64,000 nt of DNA from a bacterium (lineage in GTDB: Bacteria > CAIWAD01), in NCBI GenBank assembly GCA_030429345.1, contig JAUIFJ010000012.1, positions 62,001 to 126,000 of the forward strand. The letters run 5' to 3'. Below, piece by piece: positions 9,331 to 18,154 of this stretch. Position 1 is the first letter of the stretch; each line of letters starts with the position of its first letter. The translations under genes were made by a program, and so were the position numbers. The notes beneath the pieces were generated by a model. It was not told where the DNA came from. It worked only from the letters and a program-made list of their open reading frames with translations, and did no database searches.

Positions 9331-10310
9331 CCCTGCCTCCTTCGAAGGATCTCCGCCAGCCGTTGGCCGGCATCCCAGCCGGCGAGGACGGCGTCTTCCA
9401 CCCGCCCCCCGCGAAAGCCGTCGCCGGAAACCAGCAGCGGCGGATCCGACTGCAGCAACCGGCTCTCCACCTGCGGCACGCGGATCGGCCTGCTGTAGCG
9501 CCAACGGTGCACCTGGACCTCCACGGGATTCGACGGCAGCCAGGGGCGGGCCGCGGCCAGCATCGGCTCGGCCGCTTCGGCCGGATCGCGATCCAGCCAC
9601 TTGTCGGCGAACTCCGCCGTGGAATGCAGGGTCAGGGCCGGCAGCGGGGAGATTCCCTTCTGCTGGTTGTCGGCGATCCAGCCCAGCGGCCCCTCCGCGA
9701 GCTCCAGGAAGCCGGGAGCGGGCACCCTGCTCGGGGCATCCAGCACGGCCAGCAGGGCCAGGCAGGTCTCGTAGCCCGTGGCCGGCAGCCCTTTCGGGGA
9801 GTGCAGGCCGCTTTCGGCCAGCAGGCTTTCGACCTGCGGCAAGGGAAAGGTCAGCAGGACGGCATTGGCCTGCAGCATTTCGCCCCCTTCGAGCTCGGCC
9901 CGCCAGCCGCGCCCGCTCGCTTCCAGGCGCAGCAGGCGCTTTGGGCAGCGCAGATCCAGCCCTTCCGCCAGGGCCTTTGGCAGGGCGCTGAAAGACGGAT
10001 CTCCGCGCCAGCGGATTTCGCCCGCCTGGCTATCCTGGCGTGCGGGCCAGGGGCGCAGAGTACCCTGCTCCGCCAGGCGCGCCACCAATCCCTGGAAGCG
10101 TCCCTCGCGGGCGGTCAGGAACTGGGCGCCATGGTCGAAGACCGCCTTCCCGATGCGGCGGCTGCAGGCCCGTCCTCCCGGCCCGCGCCCCTTGTCGATC
10201 ACCACGACCCGCTGCCCTGCCCGCTGCAGCTCGCCGGCGGCAGCCAGACCGCAGAGGCCAGCACCCGCCACCAGGATTCCTCCGGGCGACTCCTTCGCGG
10301 TCCGCTCCAT
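9327..10310 (-). CDS. Renalase-like NAD(P)/FAD-dependent oxidoreductase
   Basis: 327 residues. Start at ATG 10310, with AGGAGGGG upstream; the open frame extends to 10442 but that part is unlikely to be coding. Residues ~10-45 carry an FAD-binding Rossmann motif (GAGLCGLAAAGELQRAG, VVVIDKGRGPGGR), then DHGAQFLTAR, typical of bacterial renalase/amine-oxidase-like proteins. Length matches that family. The family oxidises aberrant reduced nicotinamide isomers or amines; the substrate here is not determined. It is cytoplasmic (no signal peptide). It overlaps the DUF1499 gene by 4 bases. Confidence 0.75.
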   Translation of the reverse strand: MERTAKESPGGILVAGAGLCGLAAAGELQRAGQRVVVIDKGRGPGGRACSRRIGKAVFDHGAQFLTAREGRFQGLVARLAEQGTLRPWPARQDSQAGEIRWRGDPSFSALPKALAEGLDLRCPKRLLRLEASGRGWRAELEGGEMLQANAVLLTFPLPQVESLLAESGLHSPKGLPATGYETCLALLAVLDAPSRVPAPGFLELAEGPLGWIADNQQKGISPLPALTLHSTAEFADKWLDRDPAEAAEPMLAAARPWLPSNPVEVQVHRWRYSRPIRVPQVESRLLQSDPPLLVSGDGFRGGRVEDAVLAGWDAGQRLAEILRRRQG

Positions 10311-10452
10311 GCGCCCCTCCTTTCGAAACAGTGTTTTCTGGAAACCCTCCCGGGACCCGCCAGGTTCCTTCCGCGCGAAGGTGCTCGCGCGCACTCCGGA
10401 TCCTCTGCGAATCCGTATACTGGCGACAGAATCACACAGCAAGGATCACCGC

Positions 10453-12693
10453 ATGAACACAAGACGAATGGGCCTGCTGCAGGCAGGAGCCCTGGCGACC
10501 CTGGTCGCCCTGCTGGGCTGTACGGACGAAGAGAACGATCCCGCCGGCGAAAGCGGCTGGAGCGGCACATTCAGCGCCATGATCAACGGCGTCGCCGTCT
10601 CTTTCAACGAAGGCATCTGGATGGAAGAGATCAACGGAGGCGACGCCTGGGTGATCGCCAACTCAGGAGACCGGCAGCTGCAGTTCTACGTGCCGAACAA
10701 GGCTGTCGGCATTTTCCTGACCGACGGCGGCGCCATGGGCCGCTATGTCCCAGACACTTCCGACCCGGACTACGACTACGCCAATCCGACGGACGCCTAC
10801 GAGAGCCGCCCCGGCATCATCGGCGGCAGCATCACCCTGACCGAGGCGGGAGCGAACAGCCTGGGCGGCAGTTTCGCCTTCGACCTGCTCAACGCGGCCG
10901 GAACGGATACGGTCCGTGTGACAAACGGCAGCTTCGCCATGGAATACGGCGTCTCGGCGAATCCGACGACACCGGTCGGTGCGAGCTGGCAGGCCAACGA
11001 AACCGGCGTGCTGGAGCACAGCTTTCACCTGGCCGACGACGGCAGCATGGAAAGCGTGCTCGCGCTCTTCGAGCTGGAAAGCTGCATTTCCTTCGACGGC
11101 AGCTATTCCATCACCGGAGACAGCCTGCACCTGGTCGAGGACGGTGTCACAAGCTCCTTCGCCTGGAGCCTGAGCGGGGAGGTGCTGCTGCTGCGGGACG
11201 CCACCAATCCGGCCGGCTTCAGCTACCAGCGGATCACGGCCCTGCCGGAGTGCTCGGACTACGGCTTCGGCGCGGCCAGCGATTGGCAGGGAACCCTGAT
11301 GGCCCGCATCGACGGGCAGGAGGTCTCCTTCACGGACCGGATCCGCGTCGAGACGATCTTCGGCGACGACCTGTGGGTGATCGCCGACGCGGGAGATACG
11401 CAGCTGCAGTTCTACCTGGAAAGCGCCGAGGTCCGCACGCACAACACCGGTGACGACGCCATGGGACGCTATGTGCCCGACACCAGCCTGCCCGGCTACG
11501 ACTATGCCAACCCGGCCGGGGCCTTCGAGAGCATTCCCGGCGTGATCGGGGGCGGCATCGTGATCAGCGAGCTCAGCGAGTCCCGCATCGTCGGCAGTTT
11601 CGCCTTCGACCTGGCCAACGCCGGGCAGACCGAGTTCACCAGCGTGACACATGGCCAGATCGACATCCACCTGGGCGAACCTGCCCTGGATCCCGCGGGA
11701 GTCTGGCAGCGCACGGAAGGCGGCCTGATCGAGGAAAGCTGGGAGTTCCTTTCCGAAGGCAGCTATACGCGTGTTACAGCCTACCTGGACCAGGAATACT
11801 GCGAGAGCGAGAACGGCAGCTGGAGCCTGGACGGCGACCTGCTGAGCCTGATGCCCCTGAGCGGCGGCACGCGGGTCTACACCCTGGCCCGCTCCTCATC
11901 CCTGTTGAGCCTGTCGGCCGGCGGGGAAACGATGCTCTTCAATGAGATCCTCAGCCTGCCCGACTGCGAGCACTACGGCTTTGATCCCTTCGCCGCCTTC
12001 TACGGTTCCTGGCAACATGGCGTCGCCGGCGACTTCGAGGAGACCTACACCTTCCGCGAGGACGGCCGGGTCGACATCCTCGTGGCCCTCTTCCAGGACG
12101 ACTATTGCTTCGTCGTCGAGGGCCTGTGGACGGCGACCCTGGCCGAGATCACCATCGAGTACCTCTTCAACAACGGGCCGCCGCTCTTCGCCTGGAGCCG
12201 CAGCGGGAACACCCTGACCCTCGACAGCCCGCTCTATTCGCCCTTCGTGCTCGAGCGTGTCGAGACCGCCCCCACCTGCGACGACTACGACTTCGTCTCC
12301 GGCACCCCCCAGGGCACCTGGCAGCAGGGAGTGCCCGGGACCTGGGAGTTCTCCGTGGAGTACGCGGCCGACTTCGGCTACAGCCAGACCTATGCCATTT
12401 TCACCGACGCCAACTGCTTCGAGGAAGCCGGCAGCTGGAATGCCGACAGCGACTCCGTCTACACCAACGTGGACGGCAATCTCAACGCCCTGGCCTACGA
12501 ACGCCAGGGCACCCTGCTGACGCTGACCTATTCCGACGGCAACCGCACCAACCAGTTCACCATCGATCCCGCGGACATGCCCGCCTGTTCCGACTACGGC
12601 CTGGGCGGCGCGGCGGCGGGAGGCAGTTCGCCGCACGCGCTTCGCGGCGGATCGGGCCTCTTCCGGGTGGAAGGCCCGCGGCCCCTGGACTAG
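10453..12693 (+). CDS. Large lipoprotein with repeated DUF6252-like and lipocalin-like modules
   Basis: 746 residues from ATG 10453 (AAGGA 9 bases upstream). Signal MNTRRMGLLQAGALATLV followed by lipobox LLGC. Two ~130-residue modules are clearly homologous to each other (each with INGxxVSF/IDGxxVSF, DxWVIAxxGDxQLQFY, MGRYVPDTS, GSFAFDLxNA). They resemble the DUF6252/lipoprotein-NG family, a weak assignment. Interleaved are four ~90-residue modules starting GxWQ and ending CxDYGF/L, each with one Cys before a Glu-Gly/Asn-Gly-Ser turn, lipocalin-like in pattern. Probably outer-surface. A good terminator follows at 12714. GTATAC at 10415 forms part of a possible -10 (TATACT). Confidence 0.75.
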   Translation: MNTRRMGLLQAGALATLVALLGCTDEENDPAGESGWSGTFSAMINGVAVSFNEGIWMEEINGGDAWVIANSGDRQLQFYVPNKAVGIFLTDGGAMGRYVPDTSDPDYDYANPTDAYESRPGIIGGSITLTEAGANSLGGSFAFDLLNAAGTDTVRVTNGSFAMEYGVSANPTTPVGASWQANETGVLEHSFHLADDGSMESVLALFELESCISFDGSYSITGDSLHLVEDGVTSSFAWSLSGEVLLLRDATNPAGFSYQRITALPECSDYGFGAASDWQGTLMARIDGQEVSFTDRIRVETIFGDDLWVIADAGDTQLQFYLESAEVRTHNTGDDAMGRYVPDTSLPGYDYANPAGAFESIPGVIGGGIVISELSESRIVGSFAFDLANAGQTEFTSVTHGQIDIHLGEPALDPAGVWQRTEGGLIEESWEFLSEGSYTRVTAYLDQEYCESENGSWSLDGDLLSLMPLSGGTRVYTLARSSSLLSLSAGGETMLFNEILSLPDCEHYGFDPFAAFYGSWQHGVAGDFEETYTFREDGRVDILVALFQDDYCFVVEGLWTATLAEITIEYLFNNGPPLFAWSRSGNTLTLDSPLYSPFVLERVETAPTCDDYDFVSGTPQGTWQQGVPGTWEFSVEYAADFGYSQTYAIFTDANCFEEAGSWNADSDSVYTNVDGNLNALAYERQGTLLTLTYSDGNRTNQFTIDPADMPACSDYGLGGAAAGGSSPHALRGGSGLFRVEGPRPLD

Positions 12694-12713
12694 TCTTCTG
12701 GCCTTGGCACACG

Positions 12714-12753
12714 AAAAGCCCCGCCGGGACACGCCCGGCGGGCTTTTCTTTTT
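12714..12753 (+). terminator. Rho-independent terminator
   Basis: A strong GC stem (AAAAGCCCCGCCGGG with CCCGGCGGGCTTTT, one bulged base) is followed by TTTTCTTTTT. It ends transcription of the lipoprotein gene that stops at 12693. Confidence 0.85.
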
Positions 12754-12791
12754 CCGGCTCGCGGGAACTGGCCGGCCGCCAGGAACGGACT

Positions 12792-12823
12792 GAGCCCCCG
12801 CCGGCATCGCCGAACGGGGGCTC
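12792..12823 (-). terminator. Possible hairpin end of the 12857 gene
   Basis: A 9-bp perfect stem (GAGCCCCCG / CGGGGGCTC) lies 34 bases beyond the stop of the minus-strand gene. There is no U-tract, so it may only be a 3' stabilising hairpin. Confidence 0.3.
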
Positions 12824-12856
12824 CATGGTGTTGCAGGATTCGTGGCTGCTCGCGCC

Positions 12857-13675
12857 CTAGCGCACCAGCAGCATCTTTCGTGTCGCCTTCAGCTCGCCCG
12901 CCTCCAGGCGCAGCAGGTAGGCGCCGCTGGGCAGGGAACCGGCCTCGAAGTGCAGACTGTGCTTGCCCCGGCTCAAGACCTCCTCGACCAGCGTGCGCAC
13001 AAGCGCACCGGTCAGGTCATGCACCGCCAGGCGCGCGAAGGAGGTTTCGGGCAAGGTGAACTCCAGGCGCGTCGCCGGATTGAAGGGGTTGGGGTAATTC
13101 TGCTGAAGCGCGAAACCGCCCGGCTGCTCCGCCGCCGAAGCCGTGTCTCCCCCTTCCGGTCCGAGCACGAAACAGAGCTCGAAAGGCGCGTCCTCGCAGC
13201 GCTGGACGCAGCTCTGCGGATCGAAGGAGCTGTAGACCTTCACCTGGAGGATGTAGTCCCCGGCCTCCAGGCACTCGTCTCCCCAGGCCGTGCCGATGGC
13301 CGCGGGCGTATAGCTGATGCAGGCCAGCTCGTCGACGCAGTTGTAGTCGTCGTTGCGGGCGACCCGGTCATCGTCGTGATACAGCCAGAAGGCCGTGTCC
13401 GCCGACAGGTCGCCGCAGGAGGAGATCGACCAGTCGCAGAGGGTCTCGTCCAGGCTGAAGGTCAGGTAGGTGCAGGTGCTGCCGCTGCAGCCGCCCCACT
13501 GGGTCGCCTCCACGGTGAAGGTATCACAGAAGACCCCGGCGCCGATGTCCAGCTCGATCGCGTCCCAGGTGCGGGAGTCGGGGTTGAAGGGATCCGGCCG
13601 GTCCGACTTGTCCGCGCGCACACTGCCCGCCGCAAGCAGCAGCGCCAGGGGGGCAATCCAGAATTCTTTTTGCAT
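12857..13675 (-). CDS. Secreted protein with C-terminal FlgD/T9SS-type sorting module
   Basis: 272 residues; signal peptide MQKEFWIAPLALLLAAGSVRA, start supported by AGAGGAAAGG upstream. The middle (~25-165) is Cys-rich with a pre-peptidase C (PPC)-like pattern (TAFWLYHDDDRVARNDDYNC, AGDYILQVKV). The last ~90 residues form the sorting module: QQNYPNPFNPATRLEFTLPE, LAVHDLTGALVRTLV, then SGAYLLRLEAGELKATRKML. This module directs secretion by the type IX-like system in FCB bacteria. No enzymatic motif is seen. Confidence 0.8.
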   Translation of the reverse strand: MQKEFWIAPLALLLAAGSVRADKSDRPDPFNPDSRTWDAIELDIGAGVFCDTFTVEATQWGGCSGSTCTYLTFSLDETLCDWSISSCGDLSADTAFWLYHDDDRVARNDDYNCVDELACISYTPAAIGTAWGDECLEAGDYILQVKVYSSFDPQSCVQRCEDAPFELCFVLGPEGGDTASAAEQPGGFALQQNYPNPFNPATRLEFTLPETSFARLAVHDLTGALVRTLVEEVLSRGKHSLHFEAGSLPSGAYLLRLEAGELKATRKMLLVR

Positions 13676-13905
13676 GGGGGGCCTTTCCTCTGGTCCTGTT
13701 GTGCTCCGCCGTGGCGGAACCCTTTCGACGCCTTCCTTGGCAATCGCGGGGCCAGTCTGTGCCCATCGTCCGCGTTACCGGACCTTCGGGGCGAATTCAA
13801 AGCGAAGGTAAAGGCCAACTGCCCGGCTGGTCCCGGCGCGGCGGCCGAGGGGCAGCGGATGCAGGCTGGTGGAAATGGGCCACTCTGGGGCAGGCGAAGG
13901 GGGGA

Positions 13906-14976
13906 TCAGCCACCCTGCTCGACCTGCTGCAGTAGCAGCAAGGTCTGCTTCCAGACCGCCTCGACGGAAATCCCGGCCAGGCTCTCGGCTTCTTCGCAGG
14001 GACCGTCCGTGGGCAGGCTGCGCATATGGGAGGCGGTTGCGATCCATTGCTGGAAAGGGTCCCGCGGGTCGGTCCAGGCCTGGGGATGCACACGTCCGAA
14101 GAGGGCCAGGCAGGGAACCCCGACGGAAGCCGCCAGGTGTTTGGGCCCGCCGTCGTTGCCCACGAAGAGCGCGCAGGAGCCCAGGACTTCCTTGAGCTGG
14201 GCGAAATTCAGCATGGGCAGGTCGCGCCAGGCGGCGGGACCGATGGCTGACGCCAGCTCCCCGGCGGCCTGCTCTTCCCCGGGACCATGCACCAGGAAGA
14301 GGCGGTAGCCGCGTTCGGCCAGCCGGCGGCCGATCTCGGCCAGCTTCTCCGGCGGCCAGACCTTGTAGGCCTGGCGGCTGACCCCGAAAAGGGCGGCGAC
14401 TTTCCAGCGCCGGCGGCCCTTGCGGTCGGGAAGCGACTCGGCCTCGGCGAAGTGCCGCGCGCAGAAGGCACTTGCCGTCCTGCGGTCGGCCTCGCCGACT
14501 GGAAAGTCGATGTCCAGGTCCAGGGGATCCGCCTCGAAGCCGGGCAGGCAGGCCGCCAGGCGAAGCTTGTCCAGGGCGCTGTAGTCCGCGTTGCGGCGCG
14601 TGTAGCGCCTGCCGTAGCACAAGCGCCGCCAGCTCTTACCGCCGAAGCCGCAGGTCCTGGCCCCCGACAGACGCGCCAGCAGGCCGGTCTTGGGCAGGCC
14701 CTGGGCATCGATCACAAGATCGTAGCGTCGTGCGCGGACAGCGCGCAGGCAGGCCAGCAGCGCGCCGGCGCCTTCGCCGCGCTTCAGGTGCAGCAGCTGT
14801 GATACATGGCGATTGTGCTCCAGCAGCTGCCGGCCGATCGGCTCGCAGAGCACGTCGATCTCCGCCTGCGGCCAGGTCTTCCGCAGCTGGCGCAGCAGGG
14901 GGGTGATCATCAGGATATCGCCCAGCTGGCGCAGCTGGATCACGAGAACGCGGCTGGTTGGGGTTCCGGTGGACAT
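13906..14976 (-). CDS. Glycosyltransferase family 9 (heptosyltransferase-like)
   Basis: 356 residues from ATG 14976; upstream codons of the open frame look non-coding and the ribosome binding site is weak. N-terminus VLVIQLRQLGDILMITPLLRQL is the GT9 signature for ADP-heptose:LPS heptosyltransferases; the C-terminal half has FVGNDGGPKHLAASVGVPCLALFG, the nucleotide-sugar binding motif. It is cytoplasmic and membrane-associated and would add a heptose or related sugar to LPS core or another surface glycan. No other LPS genes are adjacent; the next genes upstream belong to arginine synthesis, so it may be an independent unit. Confidence 0.85.
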   Translation of the reverse strand: MSTGTPTSRVLVIQLRQLGDILMITPLLRQLRKTWPQAEIDVLCEPIGRQLLEHNRHVSQLLHLKRGEGAGALLACLRAVRARRYDLVIDAQGLPKTGLLARLSGARTCGFGGKSWRRLCYGRRYTRRNADYSALDKLRLAACLPGFEADPLDLDIDFPVGEADRRTASAFCARHFAEAESLPDRKGRRRWKVAALFGVSRQAYKVWPPEKLAEIGRRLAERGYRLFLVHGPGEEQAAGELASAIGPAAWRDLPMLNFAQLKEVLGSCALFVGNDGGPKHLAASVGVPCLALFGRVHPQAWTDPRDPFQQWIATASHMRSLPTDGPCEEAESLAGISVEAVWKQTLLLLQQVEQGG

Positions 14977-15247
14977 GGGCCCAAGATAGGAATCCGGCGC
15001 ACAGACGCTCCTCCTTCGGCTTCCACGCGATCGGCTTCGCCGGGCGCGGGGAAGTCGGGGGCTGTACCCTCTCGCGACGGATGGCAGAATTCTTCCGAGC
15101 ACGCCTGTCTCCTGCTGACAACCGCCCTCCTGCGGGATCTTCCGGAAACCCGGCCAGTGCAGCTTGCAGACGCGCACTGGCGCAGGAGCCTCTGCGCAAT
15201 GAACCCGGGGACCGGCAGGATTTCAGGAGATGCCGGCTGGCGCTTGT

Positions 15248-16498
15248 TCAGGTCGTATACTCGGAATTGATCTCCACGTAGCGGCGGCTCAGGTCGGTGG
15301 TCGCCATCCAGGCATTGCCCGGACCCTTCCCCAGGCGCAGGCGGATCTCCACCTGTTCTGCCGCGAAAGTCTGCGACAGGGACTTCGTGTCGACTGCCTG
15401 CGGGGCACCTCGGGTGTATACCGTGTGATCCCCCAGCTCCAGATGCAGCGAGTCCTCTTGCAGCGCGACGCCGGCATTGGCCGCCGCGGCCAGAATGCGC
15501 CCCCAGTTGGGATCGCCTCCGGCCAAAGCCGTCTTCACGAGGCTGGAGGTGGCAATCGCCAGCGCCACCTGCCGCGCTTCCGCATGGCTTTCCGCCCCTT
15601 CGACGGCGATCCGCGCCATGCGCGCGGCCCCTTCCCCGTCCCGGACGATCTGCAGGGCCAGCTCGCGGGCCACCCGCCGCAGCCCCCGGGCGAAGAGCGC
15701 CTCGCGCGCCCCTTCGGGCCGCAGGGCGGGCATGGCGGCTCCTCCGGCGAGGAGCAGCACGCTATCATTGGTGCTGGTGTCCCCGTCCACGGTGATACAA
15801 TGAAAGGAGCGGTCCACCGCCGCTCCCAGCAGCGCGTCCGCCCTCCCCTCCGCCAGCACGGCCTCGCTGCCGATGACGGCCAGCATGGTTCCCATGCGGG
15901 GGTGGATCATACCCGAGCCTTTGGCCGCGCCGCCGATGGTCACACGCCTGGCGGGATCGCCGTCTTCCTCCGGCAGCTCCAGTTCCAGGGCGCACTGCTT
16001 GGTGCAGGTATCCGTGGTCAGCATGGCCGCGGGCACCTCCCGCAGGGCCTCGGAACCCAGGCGGCCCTTCAACCGGTCGAGCCCCGCCTCGACCTTGCCG
16101 ATCGGCAGGGGCACGCCGATCACGCCCGTGCTCAAGACGAGCGCCGGCCCGCCGAAATGTGCTTCGCTGCGTGTCCGCATGCGCTCGGCGTGTTCCAGCC
16201 CCTTCCTGCCGGTCAGCGCGTTGGCGTTTCCGCTGTTGATCACGACACAGGAGGCCCTGGCCGAGTCGGCGAGCATGCGGCGGCAGAGCTGCACCGGCGC
16301 GGCCGGCAAGCGGTTGAGCGTGAAGCGGCCGGCTGCCTGCAGCGGTTCTTCCGCCGCGATCACGGCCAGGTCCGGATTTCCGCTGTCCTTGAGTCCGACC
16401 CCAAGCGCGCCTCCGCGCATCCCGGGCACCGAATGCAAGCCGCCCCCATCGAGAAAGCGGCCCTCGCCGGGCTCAGGCGCTGCAGGTGAGAGAGCCAC
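15248..16498 (-). CDS. argJ: Glutamate N-acetyltransferase / amino-acid acetyltransferase
   Basis: 416 residues from GTG 16498, with AAGGAG 7 bases upstream, overlapping the previous gene by 26 bases. ArgJ moves the acetyl group from N-acetylornithine to glutamate (and in bifunctional forms uses acetyl-CoA). Signatures: INSGNANALTG, TTDTCTKQ, KGSGMIHPRMGTML, DGDTSTND, and the family C-terminus SRRYVEINSEYTT. The self-cleavage site, usually Ala-Thr in ATML, is Gly203-Thr204 here; the Thr nucleophile is kept. It is the last gene of argC-argB-argD-argA-argJ, so a cyclic acetyl-recycling pathway is expected. Confidence 0.95.
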   Translation of the reverse strand: MALSPAAPEPGEGRFLDGGGLHSVPGMRGGALGVGLKDSGNPDLAVIAAEEPLQAAGRFTLNRLPAAPVQLCRRMLADSARASCVVINSGNANALTGRKGLEHAERMRTRSEAHFGGPALVLSTGVIGVPLPIGKVEAGLDRLKGRLGSEALREVPAAMLTTDTCTKQCALELELPEEDGDPARRVTIGGAAKGSGMIHPRMGTMLAVIGSEAVLAEGRADALLGAAVDRSFHCITVDGDTSTNDSVLLLAGGAAMPALRPEGAREALFARGLRRVARELALQIVRDGEGAARMARIAVEGAESHAEARQVALAIATSSLVKTALAGGDPNWGRILAAAANAGVALQEDSLHLELGDHTVYTRGAPQAVDTKSLSQTFAAEQVEIRLRLGKGPGNAWMATTDLSRRYVEINSEYTT

Positions 16499-16961
16499 GC
16501 CTCTGCTCCTTTCCGCTGAAATGGACCCGTCGCCGCATCACATGGCGCCGGGCGCTGAGCGGCAGCTCCTTCCTGGCATCCTTTTCCGGAAGCCGGGAAT
16601 CCTCCGCCCTTTCGAATCCCTGCAGCTGGAAGAAGGCCGGAGTCGTTGTCACACATAGCAATTCGCGTCCGCGCCTCTGCGCCTCGATACAGGCTGCGCG
16701 CACGACCCTTGCCCCCAGGCCATCCCCCTGCCACTCCGGATCAACGGCCACGCTGCGCAGCTCCAGATCCCCTTCCGGCAGGGATTCCAGGCTGGCGGCG
16801 GCTCGCGGACTGCCCGGCGGGCCAATGACGAACCAGTTTCCGATGCCGTCGGCAACCTCCTTCGCCGTGACCGGCAGGCAGCGTGGCACACAGCGTCCGA
16901 CCAGGCGCGCAATGGCACCCGCCTCGGCCGGAAGCGCCTGACGGGGAATTCGCGGATTCAT
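16473..16961 (-). CDS. argA: Short GNAT N-acetyltransferase, probable N-acetylglutamate synthase
   Basis: 162 residues from ATG 16961 (GGAGAAG upstream; 4-base overlap with argD). GNAT acetyl-CoA motif: LRSVAVDPEWQGDGLGARVV, then LCVTTTPAFFQLQGFERAE and LPEKDARKE. This pattern and length match the short stand-alone N-acetylglutamate synthases (Mycobacterium Rv2747 type), which make the first intermediate of arginine synthesis. Position between argD and argJ supports the role. The gene symbol is assigned by context; a different acyl acceptor cannot be excluded. Confidence 0.75.
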   Translation of the reverse strand: MNPRIPRQALPAEAGAIARLVGRCVPRCLPVTAKEVADGIGNWFVIGPPGSPRAAASLESLPEGDLELRSVAVDPEWQGDGLGARVVRAACIEAQRRGRELLCVTTTPAFFQLQGFERAEDSRLPEKDARKELPLSARRHVMRRRVHFSGKEQRRGSLTCSA

Positions 16962-18154
16962 GCGAGCTTCTCCAGGGTCTTGGCGAGGCGCCGTGCTCCT
17001 TCGTCCAGCTCCTCGTCGGTGATACATAGCGGCGGGTAGAGACGGACCACCGGATCCTCGCTGGGGATCACCAGCAGTCCTTCCTCCAGGGCGGCCTTCA
17101 TCACGGCGGCAGCGGATGCGCCCCGCACCTCCAGGCCCAGCATCAGGCCGCGGCCGCGCAGGCCGACGGCAGGCCCCTCCGCCGACAACAGGGGCTCCAG
17201 TGCCTTGCGCAGGCGCTTCCCGGCTCGCTCCACATGCGCCAGGGCCTCCGGCGAGGACAGTTCGTCGAAGACCGCTGCTGCCACATGGGTTACGAAGGGG
17301 CCGCCTCCGAAGGTGCTGCCGTGCATGCCGGGACGCAGCCGGGCGGCAAGGGCCCCGCTCATCAGCACGGCTCCGATCGGGAGGCCGCCGGCCAGGGGCT
17401 TGGCGAGCGTCATCATGTCCGGCCGCAGGCCCGCGTGCTCGTGCGCCCAGAGCGTGCCGCTGCGCGACAGGCCGCTCTGGATCTCGTCGACGCAGAACAG
17501 GGTTCCTGTCTCACGACAGCGCTCCTCGAGACGTCGGAGCCAGGCCGCATCCGCCTCGCGCACTCCGCGTTCCCCCTGGATCGGTTCGACGATCGCCAGG
17601 GCCGTGTCCCTGCCGATCTCCTCCAGGGCGGCGGCATCGTTGAAAGGCAGGCGCTTGTAGCCGGCGGGCAGGGGTTCGAAGGGACGACGATAGTCCGGCC
17701 GGTCCGTGGCCGCCAGCGCGCCCATGCTGCGCCCGTGAAAGGAACCGCTGAAGTAGACGATCTCGCGTGCGTCCCCGCCGGCGACCCGGGCGAACTTGAT
17801 CGCCGCCTCGACAGCCTCCGTGCCCGAGTTGCAGAAGAAGGCCCGGTCGGCGAACGAGCGCTCGCAAAGGCTTTCCGCCAGGCGAACCTGGGGCTCGCTG
17901 TGCAACAGGTTGGAGACATGCAGCGGCAGCTCCGCCGCTTCGCGAAGCGCGCGCAGCACCGCAGGGTGTCCGTGCCCCAGCGAACTCACGGCGATGCCGC
18001 AGGAGAAATCAAGGACATCCCTTCCCCCGCTGTCGAAGAGGCGCGCGCCCTCGCCCTTCGCGAAGAGTGCATCCGCCCGCGCGTAGGTCGGGGCCAGCAC
18101 GTGCTCCGCGCGTGCCACAAGCTCATTGTCGAGATGTGTCGCATCGCCATTCAT
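16958..18154 (-). CDS. argD: Acetylornithine aminotransferase
   Basis: 398 residues. ATG 18154 overlaps the argB stop (ATGA), preferred to the GTG two codons upstream. Class III PLP aminotransferase signatures: FCNSGTEAVEAAIKFAR, GSFHGRSMGALAATD, VEPIQGERGV, FCVDEIQSGLSRSG, and PLP lysine in TLAKPLAGGLPIGAVL. It converts N-acetylglutamate semialdehyde to N-acetylornithine in the cytoplasm. Third gene of the arg operon; overlaps the downstream acetyltransferase by 4 bases. Confidence 0.95.
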   Translation of the reverse strand: MNGDATHLDNELVARAEHVLAPTYARADALFAKGEGARLFDSGGRDVLDFSCGIAVSSLGHGHPAVLRALREAAELPLHVSNLLHSEPQVRLAESLCERSFADRAFFCNSGTEAVEAAIKFARVAGGDAREIVYFSGSFHGRSMGALAATDRPDYRRPFEPLPAGYKRLPFNDAAALEEIGRDTALAIVEPIQGERGVREADAAWLRRLEERCRETGTLFCVDEIQSGLSRSGTLWAHEHAGLRPDMMTLAKPLAGGLPIGAVLMSGALAARLRPGMHGSTFGGGPFVTHVAAAVFDELSSPEALAHVERAGKRLRKALEPLLSAEGPAVGLRGRGLMLGLEVRGASAAAVMKAALEEGLLVIPSEDPVVRLYPPLCITDEELDEGARRLAKTLEKLA

